Shown: positions 1-6,391, counted from the first letter of the stretch. The stretch: 9,882 nt of DNA from JAJYRX01 sp041655275 (GCA_041655275.1 JBBAFU010000027.1:1-9882), one strand, 5' to 3'. Notes: generated from the sequence alone by a model not told the origin. Program-made: numbers and translations.

Positions 1-62
1 TCTTCTTGCATATCGATCACCATGACTAATGATCGACCACTTAAAGCCAAACCGCGAACGCT

Positions 63-121
63 TCAGACTCATCTCATGTTGGAAACGCGAGACCTCGCTC
101 AGACTCATGTCATATTGGAAA
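63..121. repeat. Imperfect direct repeat pair upstream of argC
   Basis: Two 23-nt copies, at 63-85 and 99-121, match at 21 of 23 positions (differences at 73/109 and 78/114) with a 36-nt period. Between them, at 87-98, is a short palindrome, GCGAG-AC-CTCGC. Nothing here looks like a gene: the open frames across 1-160 resemble no family I know, and this stretch is less GC-rich than the genes that follow. Repeated sub-terminal sites of this kind occur at the ends of some transposable elements (for example the IS21 family), but I could not recognise an element end, so the origin is open. Confidence 0.55.
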
Positions 122-131
122 AGACTTCGGC

Positions 132-160
132 TTCACCCTGGCGGCGTGGCGTCCTACAAT
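132..160 (+). promoter_or_regulatory. Candidate sigma-70 promoter for argC
   Basis: TACAAT at 155-160 matches the -10 consensus at 5 of 6 positions. Seventeen nucleotides upstream, TTCACC at 132-137 is a 4-of-6 match to the -35 box. Transcription would begin near 167, giving a leader of about 35 nt before argC. The proposal rests on motif and position only. No ArgR-type operator was recognised around it. Confidence 0.45.
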
Positions 161-201
161 AGAAGGGTTTCATCATTTCAATTCGCAGACAGGGTTGCAT
201 C

Positions 202-1257
202 ATGGCTGATCAGCGCATCAAGGCAGGCATTGTCGGGGGAACGGGTTACACCGGGGTTGAGCTGTTGCGCCTGCTGGCCGCGCACCCGAATGTGAGCCTG
301 CATGCCATCACCTCGCGCTCTGAGGCCGGCATGCCGGTGGCCGACATGTTTCCCAATCTGCGCGGACACGTGGATCTGAGCTTCCAGACGCCCGAGCAGG
401 CCGGCCTGAACGAATGTGATGTCGTATTCTTTGCCACGCCTCACGGTGTGGCCATGCAGCAGGCGCCCGAATTGCTGGCCAATGGTGTACGCATCATCGA
501 CCTGGCGGCGGATTTTCGCCTGCAGGATACTGCCAGCTTCCAGCAGTGGTACAAGATGGCGCACAGCTGCCCCGACATCCTGCGCGAATCGGTGTACGGG
601 CTGCCCGAGCTCAACCGCAAGGCTATCGCCGGCGCGCGCGTGGTGGGCAATCCGGGCTGCTATCCGACAACGGTACTGCTGGGTCTGGCACCGCTGTTCC
701 AGTCCTCGCCGACGTGCATCGATCCCCTGCACATCGTGGCCGATTGCAAATCGGGGGTGTCGGGTGCCGGGCGCAAGGCGTCGGTAGGCACGCTGTTTGC
801 CGAGGCCAATGATAATTTCAAGGCCTATGGCCTGCCCGGCCATCGTCACCACCCCGAAATCACCGAGCATCTGGGCGGCCTGGCGGGCGGTCCCGTGAAG
901 CTGCTGTTCGTCCCGCACCTGGTGCCCATGATTCGCGGCATGTTCTCCACCCTGTATCTGCGCATTGCGCCCCAGGCCATGGAGACGGATTTCCAGGCCA
1001 TGTTCGAGCAGTATTACGCCGGCGAGCCCTTTGTGGATGTGATGCCGGCAGGCAGTCTGCCCGATACGCGCTCCGTGCGCGGGGCCAACCAGCTGCGCAT
1101 TGCCGTGCATCGCCCGAACGACGACGACCAGCTCATCATCCTGGTGGTGCAGGACAATCTGGTCAAGGGTGCTTCGGGTCAGGCGATCCAGAACATGAAT
1201 CTCATGTTCGGCCTGCCGGAAACGGCGGGGCTGGGTCAGCCGGGCCTGCTGCCCTGA
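202..1257 (+). CDS. argC: N-acetyl-gamma-glutamyl-phosphate reductase
   Basis: ArgC catalyses the NADPH-dependent reduction of N-acetyl-glutamyl 5-phosphate to the semialdehyde, the third step of arginine biosynthesis, in the cytoplasm. The 351-residue product has the N-terminal nucleotide-binding loop GGTGYTG (residues 12-18), the active-site motif GNPGCYPT with the nucleophilic cysteine at residue 153, and the family signature GHRHHPEI (213-220), whose histidines include the predicted catalytic base. DLAADFRL and SGVSGAGR are further family landmarks. Length fits the long form of the family. The ATG start puts the dinucleotide-binding loop at the usual distance from the N terminus and has a modest AGGGT at 191-195. 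The gene is followed after 69 nt by erpA in the same direction, so co-transcription is possible. No frameshift or missing catalytic residue is seen. Confidence 0.97.
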   Translation: MADQRIKAGIVGGTGYTGVELLRLLAAHPNVSLHAITSRSEAGMPVADMFPNLRGHVDLSFQTPEQAGLNECDVVFFATPHGVAMQQAPELLANGVRIIDLAADFRLQDTASFQQWYKMAHSCPDILRESVYGLPELNRKAIAGARVVGNPGCYPTTVLLGLAPLFQSSPTCIDPLHIVADCKSGVSGAGRKASVGTLFAEANDNFKAYGLPGHRHHPEITEHLGGLAGGPVKLLFVPHLVPMIRGMFSTLYLRIAPQAMETDFQAMFEQYYAGEPFVDVMPAGSLPDTRSVRGANQLRIAVHRPNDDDQLIILVVQDNLVKGASGQAIQNMNLMFGLPETAGLGQPGLLP

Positions 1258-1297
1258 TGGCGTACGCAGGTCGCAGGCCGTTGTTATCTATTGTTGA

Positions 1298-1314
1298 GCG
1301 ATCCAGCGGATCGC
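1298..1314. repeat. Perfect 7-bp inverted repeat just upstream of erpA
   Basis: GCGATCC (1298-1304) and GGATCGC (1308-1314) are perfect inverted arms around the trinucleotide AGC. The element sits in the argC-erpA spacer and ends 3 nt before the GGAGGG ribosome-binding site (1318-1323). It could be an mRNA hairpin modulating erpA translation or a small protein-binding palindrome. It does not resemble the IscR-type sites known upstream of erpA in enterobacteria, and no U-tract follows it. Confidence 0.5.
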
Positions 1315-1326
1315 CATGGAGGGTTC

Positions 1327-1695
1327 ATGTCGTCCATCACTGAAACCATTGATCTGCAGGCGCCGCCCGCGCCCCTGCTGTTTACCGATGCGGCGGCGGT
1401 CAAGGTCAGGGAATTGCTCGAAGAAGAGGGCAATCCCGGGCTGAAGCTGCGCGTCTTCATCGAAGGCGGGGGATGTTCGGGCTTTCAGTATGGCTTCACG
1501 TTCGACGAAGTGGTCAATGAAGATGACACCACTATCGACAAGTACGGCGTGCAGTTGCTGATCGACCCCATGAGCTTTCAATACCTCATCGGTGCCGAGA
1601 TTGATTACAAGGACGATCTCGAGGGGGCGCAATTCGTCATCCGCAACCCCAATGCCAACACCACTTGCGGTTGCGGCTCCTCGTTCTCGCCTTGA
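1327..1695 (+). CDS. erpA: Iron-sulfur cluster insertion protein ErpA (A-type carrier)
   Basis: ErpA is an A-type carrier that receives Fe-S clusters from the Isc or Suf scaffold and delivers them to apo-proteins such as isoprenoid-pathway and respiratory enzymes. The 122-residue product has the HesB/IscA fold signature: LLFTDAAAVKVRELLEEEGN, then LRVFIEGGGCSGFQYGF, and a C-terminal TTCGCGSSF. The three cluster-ligand cysteines are at residues 50, 114 and 116. The ErpA-specific traits are the GGGCSGFQY context and the acidic FDEVVNEDD segment. The ATG at 1327 is preferred over a TTG at 1291 because it follows a clear GGAGGG at 1318-1323 and gives the normal family length. Gene order argC-erpA-anmK-M23 peptidase-tyrS is, as I recall, common in beta- and gammaproteobacteria, which supports the ErpA name over IscA, whose gene normally lies in the isc cluster. 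Confidence 0.94.
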   Translation: MSSITETIDLQAPPAPLLFTDAAAVKVRELLEEEGNPGLKLRVFIEGGGCSGFQYGFTFDEVVNEDDTTIDKYGVQLLIDPMSFQYLIGAEIDYKDDLEGAQFVIRNPNANTTCGCGSSFSP

Positions 1696-1702
1696 AGCGC
1701 CC

Positions 1703-1726
1703 GCCGGGCAGGGTCAGCCTGCCGGC
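1703..1726. terminator. Hairpin at the erpA/anmK convergence point
   Basis: GCCGG-(bulged G)-CAGG at 1703-1712 pairs with CCTGCCGGC at 1718-1726 around a 5-nt loop, giving nine GC-rich base pairs with a single bulge. It spans the 18-bp gap between the convergent stop codons and contains the anmK stop codon (1714-1716) in or beside its loop. No T-run follows on either strand, so it is not a classical intrinsic terminator. It could be a bidirectional stop or an mRNA 3'-end stabiliser. Confidence 0.4.
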
Positions 1727-2859
1727 CAGTAGCAGCCCAGCCGGTGCGCCGCGCGCGCACCCGTGACCTCGGGAAGGCTGGCGGGCTGTTCCCGCAACCA
1801 CGCCCGCGCCAGCCAGGCGAAAGCTGCGGCCTCCACCCATTGCGGATGCAGGCCGTGGGCTTCGGTGGTTTCCAGCGGACAGGGCAGGGCATCGCCCAGA
1901 GCCCGCATCAATACCGGATTTGCCGTACCGCCGCCACAGGCCAGCACGCGCCGGGTGTCGGGTGCGTGGCGTTCCAGGGCCCGGGTGATGGTGGTGACGG
2001 TGAAGGCCAGCAAAGTGGCCTGTATGTCGGCATCGGCCGGCGGTGTGGCATCCTGCGTCATCCGTGACGCCAATCGTGATGCCAGCCAATCCAGATTGAA
2101 CAGGTCGCGCCCCGTTGATTTTGGCGGCGCCGCCGCCAGCCAGGGTTCGTCATCCAGCAGACGTTCCAGCAGCGTGGTGTCACAGTGTCCGCCCGCGGCC
2201 CAGGCGCCGCCGGCATCGAAATCCAGCGCCCGGCAGCGGCGAATCCAGGCATCCATCAGCATGTTGGCCGGGCCGCAGTCAAAACCGGTGACCGGCCGGC
2301 CCGGATGCAGCAATGTGAGGTTGGCGATGCCGCCCAGGTTGAGGATGGCGCGTGGCTCGGCACCGGCAAACATCGCCTGATGGAAGGCAGGTACCAGCGG
2401 GGCGCCCTGGCCACCGGCGGCGATGTCGCGCGCACGGAAGTCGGCAATCACGGCAATACCCGTTTTTTCCGCCAGCCGGGCGGGGGCATTGAGCTGCAGG
2501 GAATAGCCCCGTTCAGGCCGGTGGCGAACCGTCTGCCCGTGGGCGCCGATGGCATCGACCGCGTCAGCCGTGAGACCGGCCTGGTCAAGCAGGGCGTTGA
2601 CGGTGTCCGCGTACACATCGGCCAGCTGGTTCGCTGCCAGAGCGGCGCGCTCCAGTTCATTGTGGCCGGGCTGGTTGAGGGCGAGCATTTCCTCGCGCAG
2701 GCTGGCGGGCATGGCCTGCGTGTGGCCGGCCAGTAGCTGCGGCCGGCCAGGCGCATCGAAGCGGGCAAGGACGCCATCGACGCCGTCGGTGCTCGTGCCC
2801 GACATCAGGCCGATGGTAATGATGTCGGCATCAGGGGAGCCGGTGGCGTCGGCGGCCAC
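1714..2859 (-). CDS. anmK: Anhydro-N-acetylmuramic acid kinase
   Basis: AnmK opens the 1,6-anhydro ring of recycled anhydro-MurNAc and phosphorylates it with ATP to MurNAc-6-phosphate, a cytoplasmic step of cell-wall recycling. The 381-residue product shows the family order: IGLMSGTSTDGVD at residues 16-28 (phosphate-binding loop), GAHGQTVRH, DFRARDIAAGGQGAPLVP from residue 140 (containing the predicted catalytic aspartate), NLGGIANLT, FDCGPAN, STGRDLFN, ACGGGTANP and GLHPQWVEAAAFAWLA near the end. The start is a GTG at 2857-2859. It is preceded by AAGGG five bases upstream, which overlaps the end of the peptidase gene, and no in-frame ATG precedes the first motif. The gap to the upstream peptidase gene is 8 nt, so translation is probably coupled. 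An enzyme that cleaves peptidoglycan next to one that salvages its fragments is a coherent pairing. Confidence 0.95.
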   Translation of the reverse strand: MAADATGSPDADIITIGLMSGTSTDGVDGVLARFDAPGRPQLLAGHTQAMPASLREEMLALNQPGHNELERAALAANQLADVYADTVNALLDQAGLTADAVDAIGAHGQTVRHRPERGYSLQLNAPARLAEKTGIAVIADFRARDIAAGGQGAPLVPAFHQAMFAGAEPRAILNLGGIANLTLLHPGRPVTGFDCGPANMLMDAWIRRCRALDFDAGGAWAAGGHCDTTLLERLLDDEPWLAAAPPKSTGRDLFNLDWLASRLASRMTQDATPPADADIQATLLAFTVTTITRALERHAPDTRRVLACGGGTANPVLMRALGDALPCPLETTEAHGLHPQWVEAAAFAWLARAWLREQPASLPEVTGARAAHRLGCYWPAG

Positions 2860-2867
2860 GACAGCCC

Positions 2868-4256
2868 TTACTGGCTGGCCAGGAGTGTGGCGTCGTGGCG
2901 CGCGGCAACCAGTTCGAATTGTTCGCGGTATTGCGCCATCACGGCCTCGAAAGCCGGCTGCTGGTTCTTTTCCAGTATCTTGGCAACCGGCAACTTGACC
3001 GAGAGCGGATCGACGGGTTTGCCGGCCACACGGAATTCATAGTGCAGGTGAGGCCCGGTCGCCCATCCTGTGGCGCCCACATAGCCGATGAGCTGGCCCT
3101 GGCTGACCTTCTGGCCCTTGCGCAGCCCCTTGGCAAAGCGGCTCTGGTGAGCGTACAGGGTGGTGTGATTGCCGGCATGGGACAGAATGACGACATTGCC
3201 GTAGCCGCGCTGTACACCAACGAAGTGGACCGTGCCATCGGCCGTGGCATGGATGGGCGTGCCGGCCGGCGCAGCATAATCCACACCCTTGTGCCCCGTC
3301 CAGCGACCGTGGATGGGATGCTTGCGCATGCCGAAGGTGGAGCTGATGCGCGAGAACTTGAGCGCCGTGCGCAGGAAAGCGCCTTTCAGGCCCTTGCCTT
3401 CGAAATCATAATAGGCGCCGGTGCCCCCTTCAGGCTGGAACCAGACCGCCTGATAGGAATCCCCCTTGTTGAGGAACTCCAGGGCGAGGATGCGGCCGGC
3501 GCCGCTGTCACGCCCTTCATGCGAGAGCGTTTCATAGATGACCCGGAAGCGGTCACCCTTGCGCAGATCCTTCATGAAATCGATCTTGCTCGCCAGGATG
3601 TCGGCCATCTGCATGGTGATGGCGTCGGGGATGCCGGCCTTGTCGGTGGCGCCGAACAATGAGGATTCGATCTCGCCCTCGGCAATGCGCACCTGGGCAT
3701 CAACAGCCTGTACTTCTTCCGTCGCCACGAAGCCGTTATCACCATCGGGGCGCACTTCCAGCCATTTGGCCACAGTGACACCATCTTCCACCGACGAGGT
3801 GGTGTGATGGTAGCGCAGCCAGACAAGGCGTCCTTCGTCATCGAGTGCGGCCTGCAGGCTGCGACCGGGATACAGCTTGTAGATGGAGCGTGCGGCCTTG
3901 TTCTGCACGAGGAAGGCCTGCAGGCCTTCCTCGTGCACCTGCAGGCGCTGCAGGAGCACCGCCAGCGTGTCGCCCCGGCGGATGCGGGTTTCAGCCAGCC
4001 AGGGTGCATTGACTTCCGGCGCGGCTTCGGCACTCTGGCCGAGCGGCTCGGGGAAGGGCATGGGCAGTGCCAGGCGTTCCTGGGTGTATTCGATGACGGG
4101 AGCGTCGCTGGGCTTGACCACAGCGAGGGCCGCTGCTGTGCCAAACATGGCCAGCGCCAGCATGACGACTCCATTGCGCAGGAAATGACGGTTCTTCTGA
4201 CGTGCCCTGACCAGTTCACGATACGAGGGCACTTCTTTCATCCCTTTTCTGTGCAT
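2868..4256 (-). CDS. Membrane-anchored M23 peptidoglycan DD-endopeptidase (MepM/YebA-like)
   Basis: Predicted zinc endopeptidase that cuts peptide cross-links in the sacculus from the periplasmic face of the inner membrane. The 462-residue product has a basic N terminus, one hydrophobic segment at about 28-47 (signal anchor), and an OapA/LysM-like wall-binding module beginning ETRIRRGDTL (89-98). A Csd3-type linker domain follows (about 198-245, SSLFGATDKAGIPDA), then a LytM/M23 domain from about 306. Catalytic zinc residues are visible: H322 and D326 in HKGVD, the YAH motif, and H403/H405 in HLHYEF. Length fits MepM-type proteins. The ATG at 4254-4256 has GGAAG three bases upstream; a second ATG at codon 6 is possible. 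The gene is divergent from tyrS and leads into anmK. A perfect 34-bp palindrome covers codons 107-118, inside the wall-binding module. Confidence 0.92.
   Translation of the reverse strand: MHRKGMKEVPSYRELVRARQKNRHFLRNGVVMLALAMFGTAAALAVVKPSDAPVIEYTQERLALPMPFPEPLGQSAEAAPEVNAPWLAETRIRRGDTLAVLLQRLQVHEEGLQAFLVQNKAARSIYKLYPGRSLQAALDDEGRLVWLRYHHTTSSVEDGVTVAKWLEVRPDGDNGFVATEEVQAVDAQVRIAEGEIESSLFGATDKAGIPDAITMQMADILASKIDFMKDLRKGDRFRVIYETLSHEGRDSGAGRILALEFLNKGDSYQAVWFQPEGGTGAYYDFEGKGLKGAFLRTALKFSRISSTFGMRKHPIHGRWTGHKGVDYAAPAGTPIHATADGTVHFVGVQRGYGNVVILSHAGNHTTLYAHQSRFAKGLRKGQKVSQGQLIGYVGATGWATGPHLHYEFRVAGKPVDPLSVKLPVAKILEKNQQPAFEAVMAQYREQFELVAARHDATLLASQ
3904..3937. repeat. Perfect 34-bp palindrome inside the M23 peptidase gene
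   Basis: The 17 bases at 3904-3920 (beginning TGCACGAGGA) are the exact reverse complement of 3921-3937 (ending TCCTCGTGCA), with no spacer and no mismatch. The symmetry stops at 3903/3938. The element covers codons 107-118 of the peptidase (VHEEGLQAFLVQ on the minus strand). Because it is symmetric in frame, the plus strand also reads HEEGLQAFLV. It could extrude as a cruciform or fold as a very stable hairpin in the peptidase mRNA. Confidence 0.95.
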
Positions 4257-4311
4257 AAGCTTCCGAACCTGAGTTAGACCGGTACCCGACAGGGGTGCTT
4301 CTTCCTGGCGC

Positions 4312-4344
4312 TATCAGAGCCCGCGACAGCAGCTCTGATAAAAT
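4312..4344 (+). promoter_or_regulatory. Candidate tyrS promoter overlapped by an operator-like palindrome
   Basis: TGATAAAAT at 4336-4344 is an extended -10 element (TG, one base, TAAAAT). A perfect inverted repeat with 9-bp arms, TATCAGAGC at 4312-4320 and GCTCTGATA at 4332-4340, is laid over it. One arm sits in the -35 region and the other on the -10, with centres 20 bp (two helical turns) apart. That is the geometry of a dimeric repressor site. No good -35 hexamer is present, as is often so with extended -10 promoters. Transcription would start near 4351, leaving a tyrS leader of about 115 nt. The same palindrome could act on the divergent peptidase gene. Alternatively it is an RNA hairpin, but no U-tract follows. 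Confidence 0.5.
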
Positions 4345-4373
4345 GAATGGTTGACAGCTTGCGGCCAACGACC

Positions 4374-4401
4374 TGCCCGGACGGGCATGATAACCTGCCC
4401 G
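4374..4401 (+). promoter_or_regulatory. TGCCCG / CGGGCA / TGCCCG triple element in the tyrS leader
   Basis: TGCCCG at 4374-4379 and again at 4396-4401 flank one CGGGCA at 4382-4387, so the central element can pair with either neighbour and form mutually exclusive hairpins. The flanking copies are part of a 9-nt direct repeat (ACCTGCCCG) spaced 22 nt. This could be a leader RNA switch or a set of protein half-sites. No poly-U tract follows either hairpin, so a classical attenuator is not supported. Confidence 0.35.
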
Positions 4402-4465
4402 CTATCCTAACCCATCAGGCCCGACTTTTCGAGCCTTGACAATTCAATTTAACGTCTGGTTGCAT

Positions 4466-5695
4466 ATGTCACAAATAGAAGCACAGATCTCCCCCCGGGT
4501 CCAGGCCGAGCTCGAGGTCGTGAAACGCGGCTGCGACGAACTGCTTGTTGAATCCGAGCTGGCGGCCAAACTGGCACGCAGCCATGAAAGCGGTGTGCCC
4601 CTGCGCATCAAGCTCGGGCTGGATCCCACCGCACCGGATATTCATCTGGGCCATACGGTGGTCCTCAACAAGATGCGCCAGATGCAGGATCTGGGCCATA
4701 CGGTCATTTTCCTGATCGGCGACTTTACCGCCACCATCGGCGACCCCAGCGGCCGCAACGTGACGCGCCCGCCGCTCACGGCCGAGCAGATCAAGGAAAA
4801 CGCACAGACCTACTACCAGCAGGCGAGCCTTATCCTCGATCCCGAGCGCACCGAGATCCGCTACAACTCCCAATGGAGCGATGCCCTGGGTGCGCGTGGC
4901 CTGATTGGCCTGGCCGCCCGCTACACCGTGGCCCAGATGATGGAGCGCGATGACTTCACGCGGCGCTTTCGGGCCGGCGTGCCCATCTCCATCCACGAGT
5001 TGCTGTATCCCTTGTTGCAGGGTTATGACTCCGTTGCCCTTGAATCCGACCTGGAGCTGGGCGGTACGGACCAGAAGTTCAACCTGCTCGTGGGGCGCGA
5101 GCTGCAGAAGGAATACGGCCAGGCGCCGCAATGTGTGCTGACCATGCCGTTGCTGGAAGGTCTGGACGGCGTCGAGAAGATGTCCAAGTCCAAGGGCAAT
5201 TACATCGGCATCACCGAAGCGCCGGATTCCATGTTCGGCAAGCTGATGTCGATTTCCGATACGCTGATGTGGCGCTACTATGAATTGCTGTCTTCGCTCA
5301 GCCTGGCGGAAATCCGCCGCCTGCACGACGAGACCGAACAGGGGCGCAACCCGCGCGAAGTGAAGGTACTGCTCGCCCGGGAGATGGTTACGCGCTTCCA
5401 CGGTGCGGTCGCGGCGCAGGAGGCGCAGGAGCGCTTCGACGCGCGCTTTCGTCACGGCGTGTTGCCGGAGGACATGCCCGAGGCGGCACTTTCAGGGGCG
5501 CCCATGGGCGTGCTGGTGCTGTTGCGCGAGGCCGGTCTGGTATCCTCGGCTTCCGAGGCCCAGCGTAATGTGCAGCAGGGTGGTGTACGCATCGATGGCG
5601 AGCGCATTTCGGACAAGGGCCTGCGCCTGGAGGCCGGTACATACGTGGTACAGGTGGGCAAACGTCGCCTTGCGCGCGTAACATTGAACCCCTAG
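4466..5695 (+). CDS. tyrS: Tyrosine--tRNA ligase
   Basis: Class Ic aminoacyl-tRNA synthetase that charges tRNA-Tyr in the cytoplasm. The 409-residue product carries the HIGH-type signature HLGH (residues 60-63) in PDIHLGHTVVLNKMRQ, the following GDFTATIGDPSGRN, GGTDQKFN for substrate binding, and KMSKS at 238-242. A C-terminal S4 RNA-binding domain follows (SASEAQRNVQQGGVRIDGER to the end). HLGH rather than HVGH and the length of about 400 residues fit the TyrRS subgroup typical of beta- and gammaproteobacteria such as Pseudomonas. The ATG at 4466 gives the normal N terminus; an in-frame TTG at 4436 would add ten unlike residues and coincides with a TTGACA. No Shine-Dalgarno sequence precedes 4466, so initiation may be weak or depend on other signals. 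The PEBP gene follows after 45 nt. Confidence 0.96.
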   Translation: MSQIEAQISPRVQAELEVVKRGCDELLVESELAAKLARSHESGVPLRIKLGLDPTAPDIHLGHTVVLNKMRQMQDLGHTVIFLIGDFTATIGDPSGRNVTRPPLTAEQIKENAQTYYQQASLILDPERTEIRYNSQWSDALGARGLIGLAARYTVAQMMERDDFTRRFRAGVPISIHELLYPLLQGYDSVALESDLELGGTDQKFNLLVGRELQKEYGQAPQCVLTMPLLEGLDGVEKMSKSKGNYIGITEAPDSMFGKLMSISDTLMWRYYELLSSLSLAEIRRLHDETEQGRNPREVKVLLAREMVTRFHGAVAAQEAQERFDARFRHGVLPEDMPEAALSGAPMGVLVLLREAGLVSSASEAQRNVQQGGVRIDGERISDKGLRLEAGTYVVQVGKRRLARVTLNP

Positions 5696-5740
5696 CATTG
5701 AACTCCCGGCCTGCGGGCCCCAACGTTCGAGGAGGTTGGC

Positions 5741-6373
5741 ATGCAAATCACAAGTGAATCTTTTGTCGATCAGGGCATCATTCCCGAAGCACTCGCCTTT
5801 GGCAAGATGGACAGTCAGTCGCACGTGGCGCTGGCGGGCAATGCCAATCCGCAGCTGAGCTGGTCAGGGGCGCCGGAGGGCACGCGCTCCTACGTCATCA
5901 TCTGCGATGATCCGGATGTGCCCGGCAAACCGGATGACGTCAACCAGGAGGGGCGCGAGATTCCCGAGAGCCTGCCGCGCGTCAGCTTCGATCACTGGGT
6001 GCTCATCGACATTCCGGCGGGCACTATGGAGATTGCCCAGGGCGCCTATTCACAGGGCATTACCCCGCGCGGCAAGGCCGGGCCGCTGGCGCTGGACGGT
6101 ACGCGTCAGGGTCTGAACGACTTCACGCAGTGGTTTGCCGCCGATCGCGACATGAGTGGCGATTATTTCGGCTACGACGGGCCCTGCCCGCCGTGGAATG
6201 ATTCCATCGTGCATCGCTATGTCTTCACTGTCTATGCGCTGGATGTGTCCGAGCTGCCCGTGGAAGGGCGCTTCACCGGTGACGATGTGCGCAAGGCCAT
6301 GGAAGGCCATGTGCTCGCCAGCGCGTCCATCACGGGCCTGTATACGCTCAACCCGCGTCTGGCGGGCGTCTGA
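5741..6373 (+). CDS. YbhB/YbcL-family PEBP (Raf kinase inhibitor-like) protein
   Basis: A 210-residue phosphatidylethanolamine-binding-protein fold member, probably cytoplasmic, since no signal peptide is seen. Bacterial members have no agreed function, and the eukaryotic kinase-inhibitor name should not be carried over. Visible family landmarks are NPQLSWSGAPEGTRSYVIICDDPDVP (about residues 36-61, containing the DPD of the anion pocket) and the DVNQEGREIPESLPRVSFDHW segment (66-86), whose histidine at 85 lines the pocket. The GYDGPCPPWNDSIVHRYVFTVYALD block follows, and the C-terminal helix ends in the ASITGLYTL motif. The start has a strong AGGAGG at 5730-5735 with 5-nt spacing. It sits 45 nt after tyrS and 100 nt before glyA, with a strong hairpin downstream, so it is probably the last gene of a tyrS transcript. 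Confidence 0.92.
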   Translation: MQITSESFVDQGIIPEALAFGKMDSQSHVALAGNANPQLSWSGAPEGTRSYVIICDDPDVPGKPDDVNQEGREIPESLPRVSFDHWVLIDIPAGTMEIAQGAYSQGITPRGKAGPLALDGTRQGLNDFTQWFAADRDMSGDYFGYDGPCPPWNDSIVHRYVFTVYALDVSELPVEGRFTGDDVRKAMEGHVLASASITGLYTLNPRLAGV

Positions 6374-6391
6374 GCCTTCAGGGATGCAGGG

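Noticed and set aside
63..121. CRISPR-like repeat unit
   Set aside because: Only two imperfect copies with a 13-nt gap between them and no further units or cas genes.
29..295. 88-codon frame at the left edge running into argC
   Set aside because: Overlaps argC in another frame, has no motif and starts in repeat-like DNA.
178..1110. 310-codon open frame antisense to argC
   Set aside because: Shadow frame caused by GC-rich codon use; the product resembles no family and argC is unambiguous.
3804..4277. Plus-strand frame sharing the peptide HEEGLQAFLV with the M23 peptidase
   Set aside because: The shared peptide is a by-product of the 34-bp palindrome; the rest of the frame is a shadow of the peptidase gene.
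4257..4465. T-box leader for tyrS
   Set aside because: No T-box core or terminator/antiterminator with a U-tract, and the element is not expected in this bacterial group.
4469..5455. 328-codon open frame antisense to tyrS
   Set aside because: Shadow of tyrS; no ribosome-binding site or motif.
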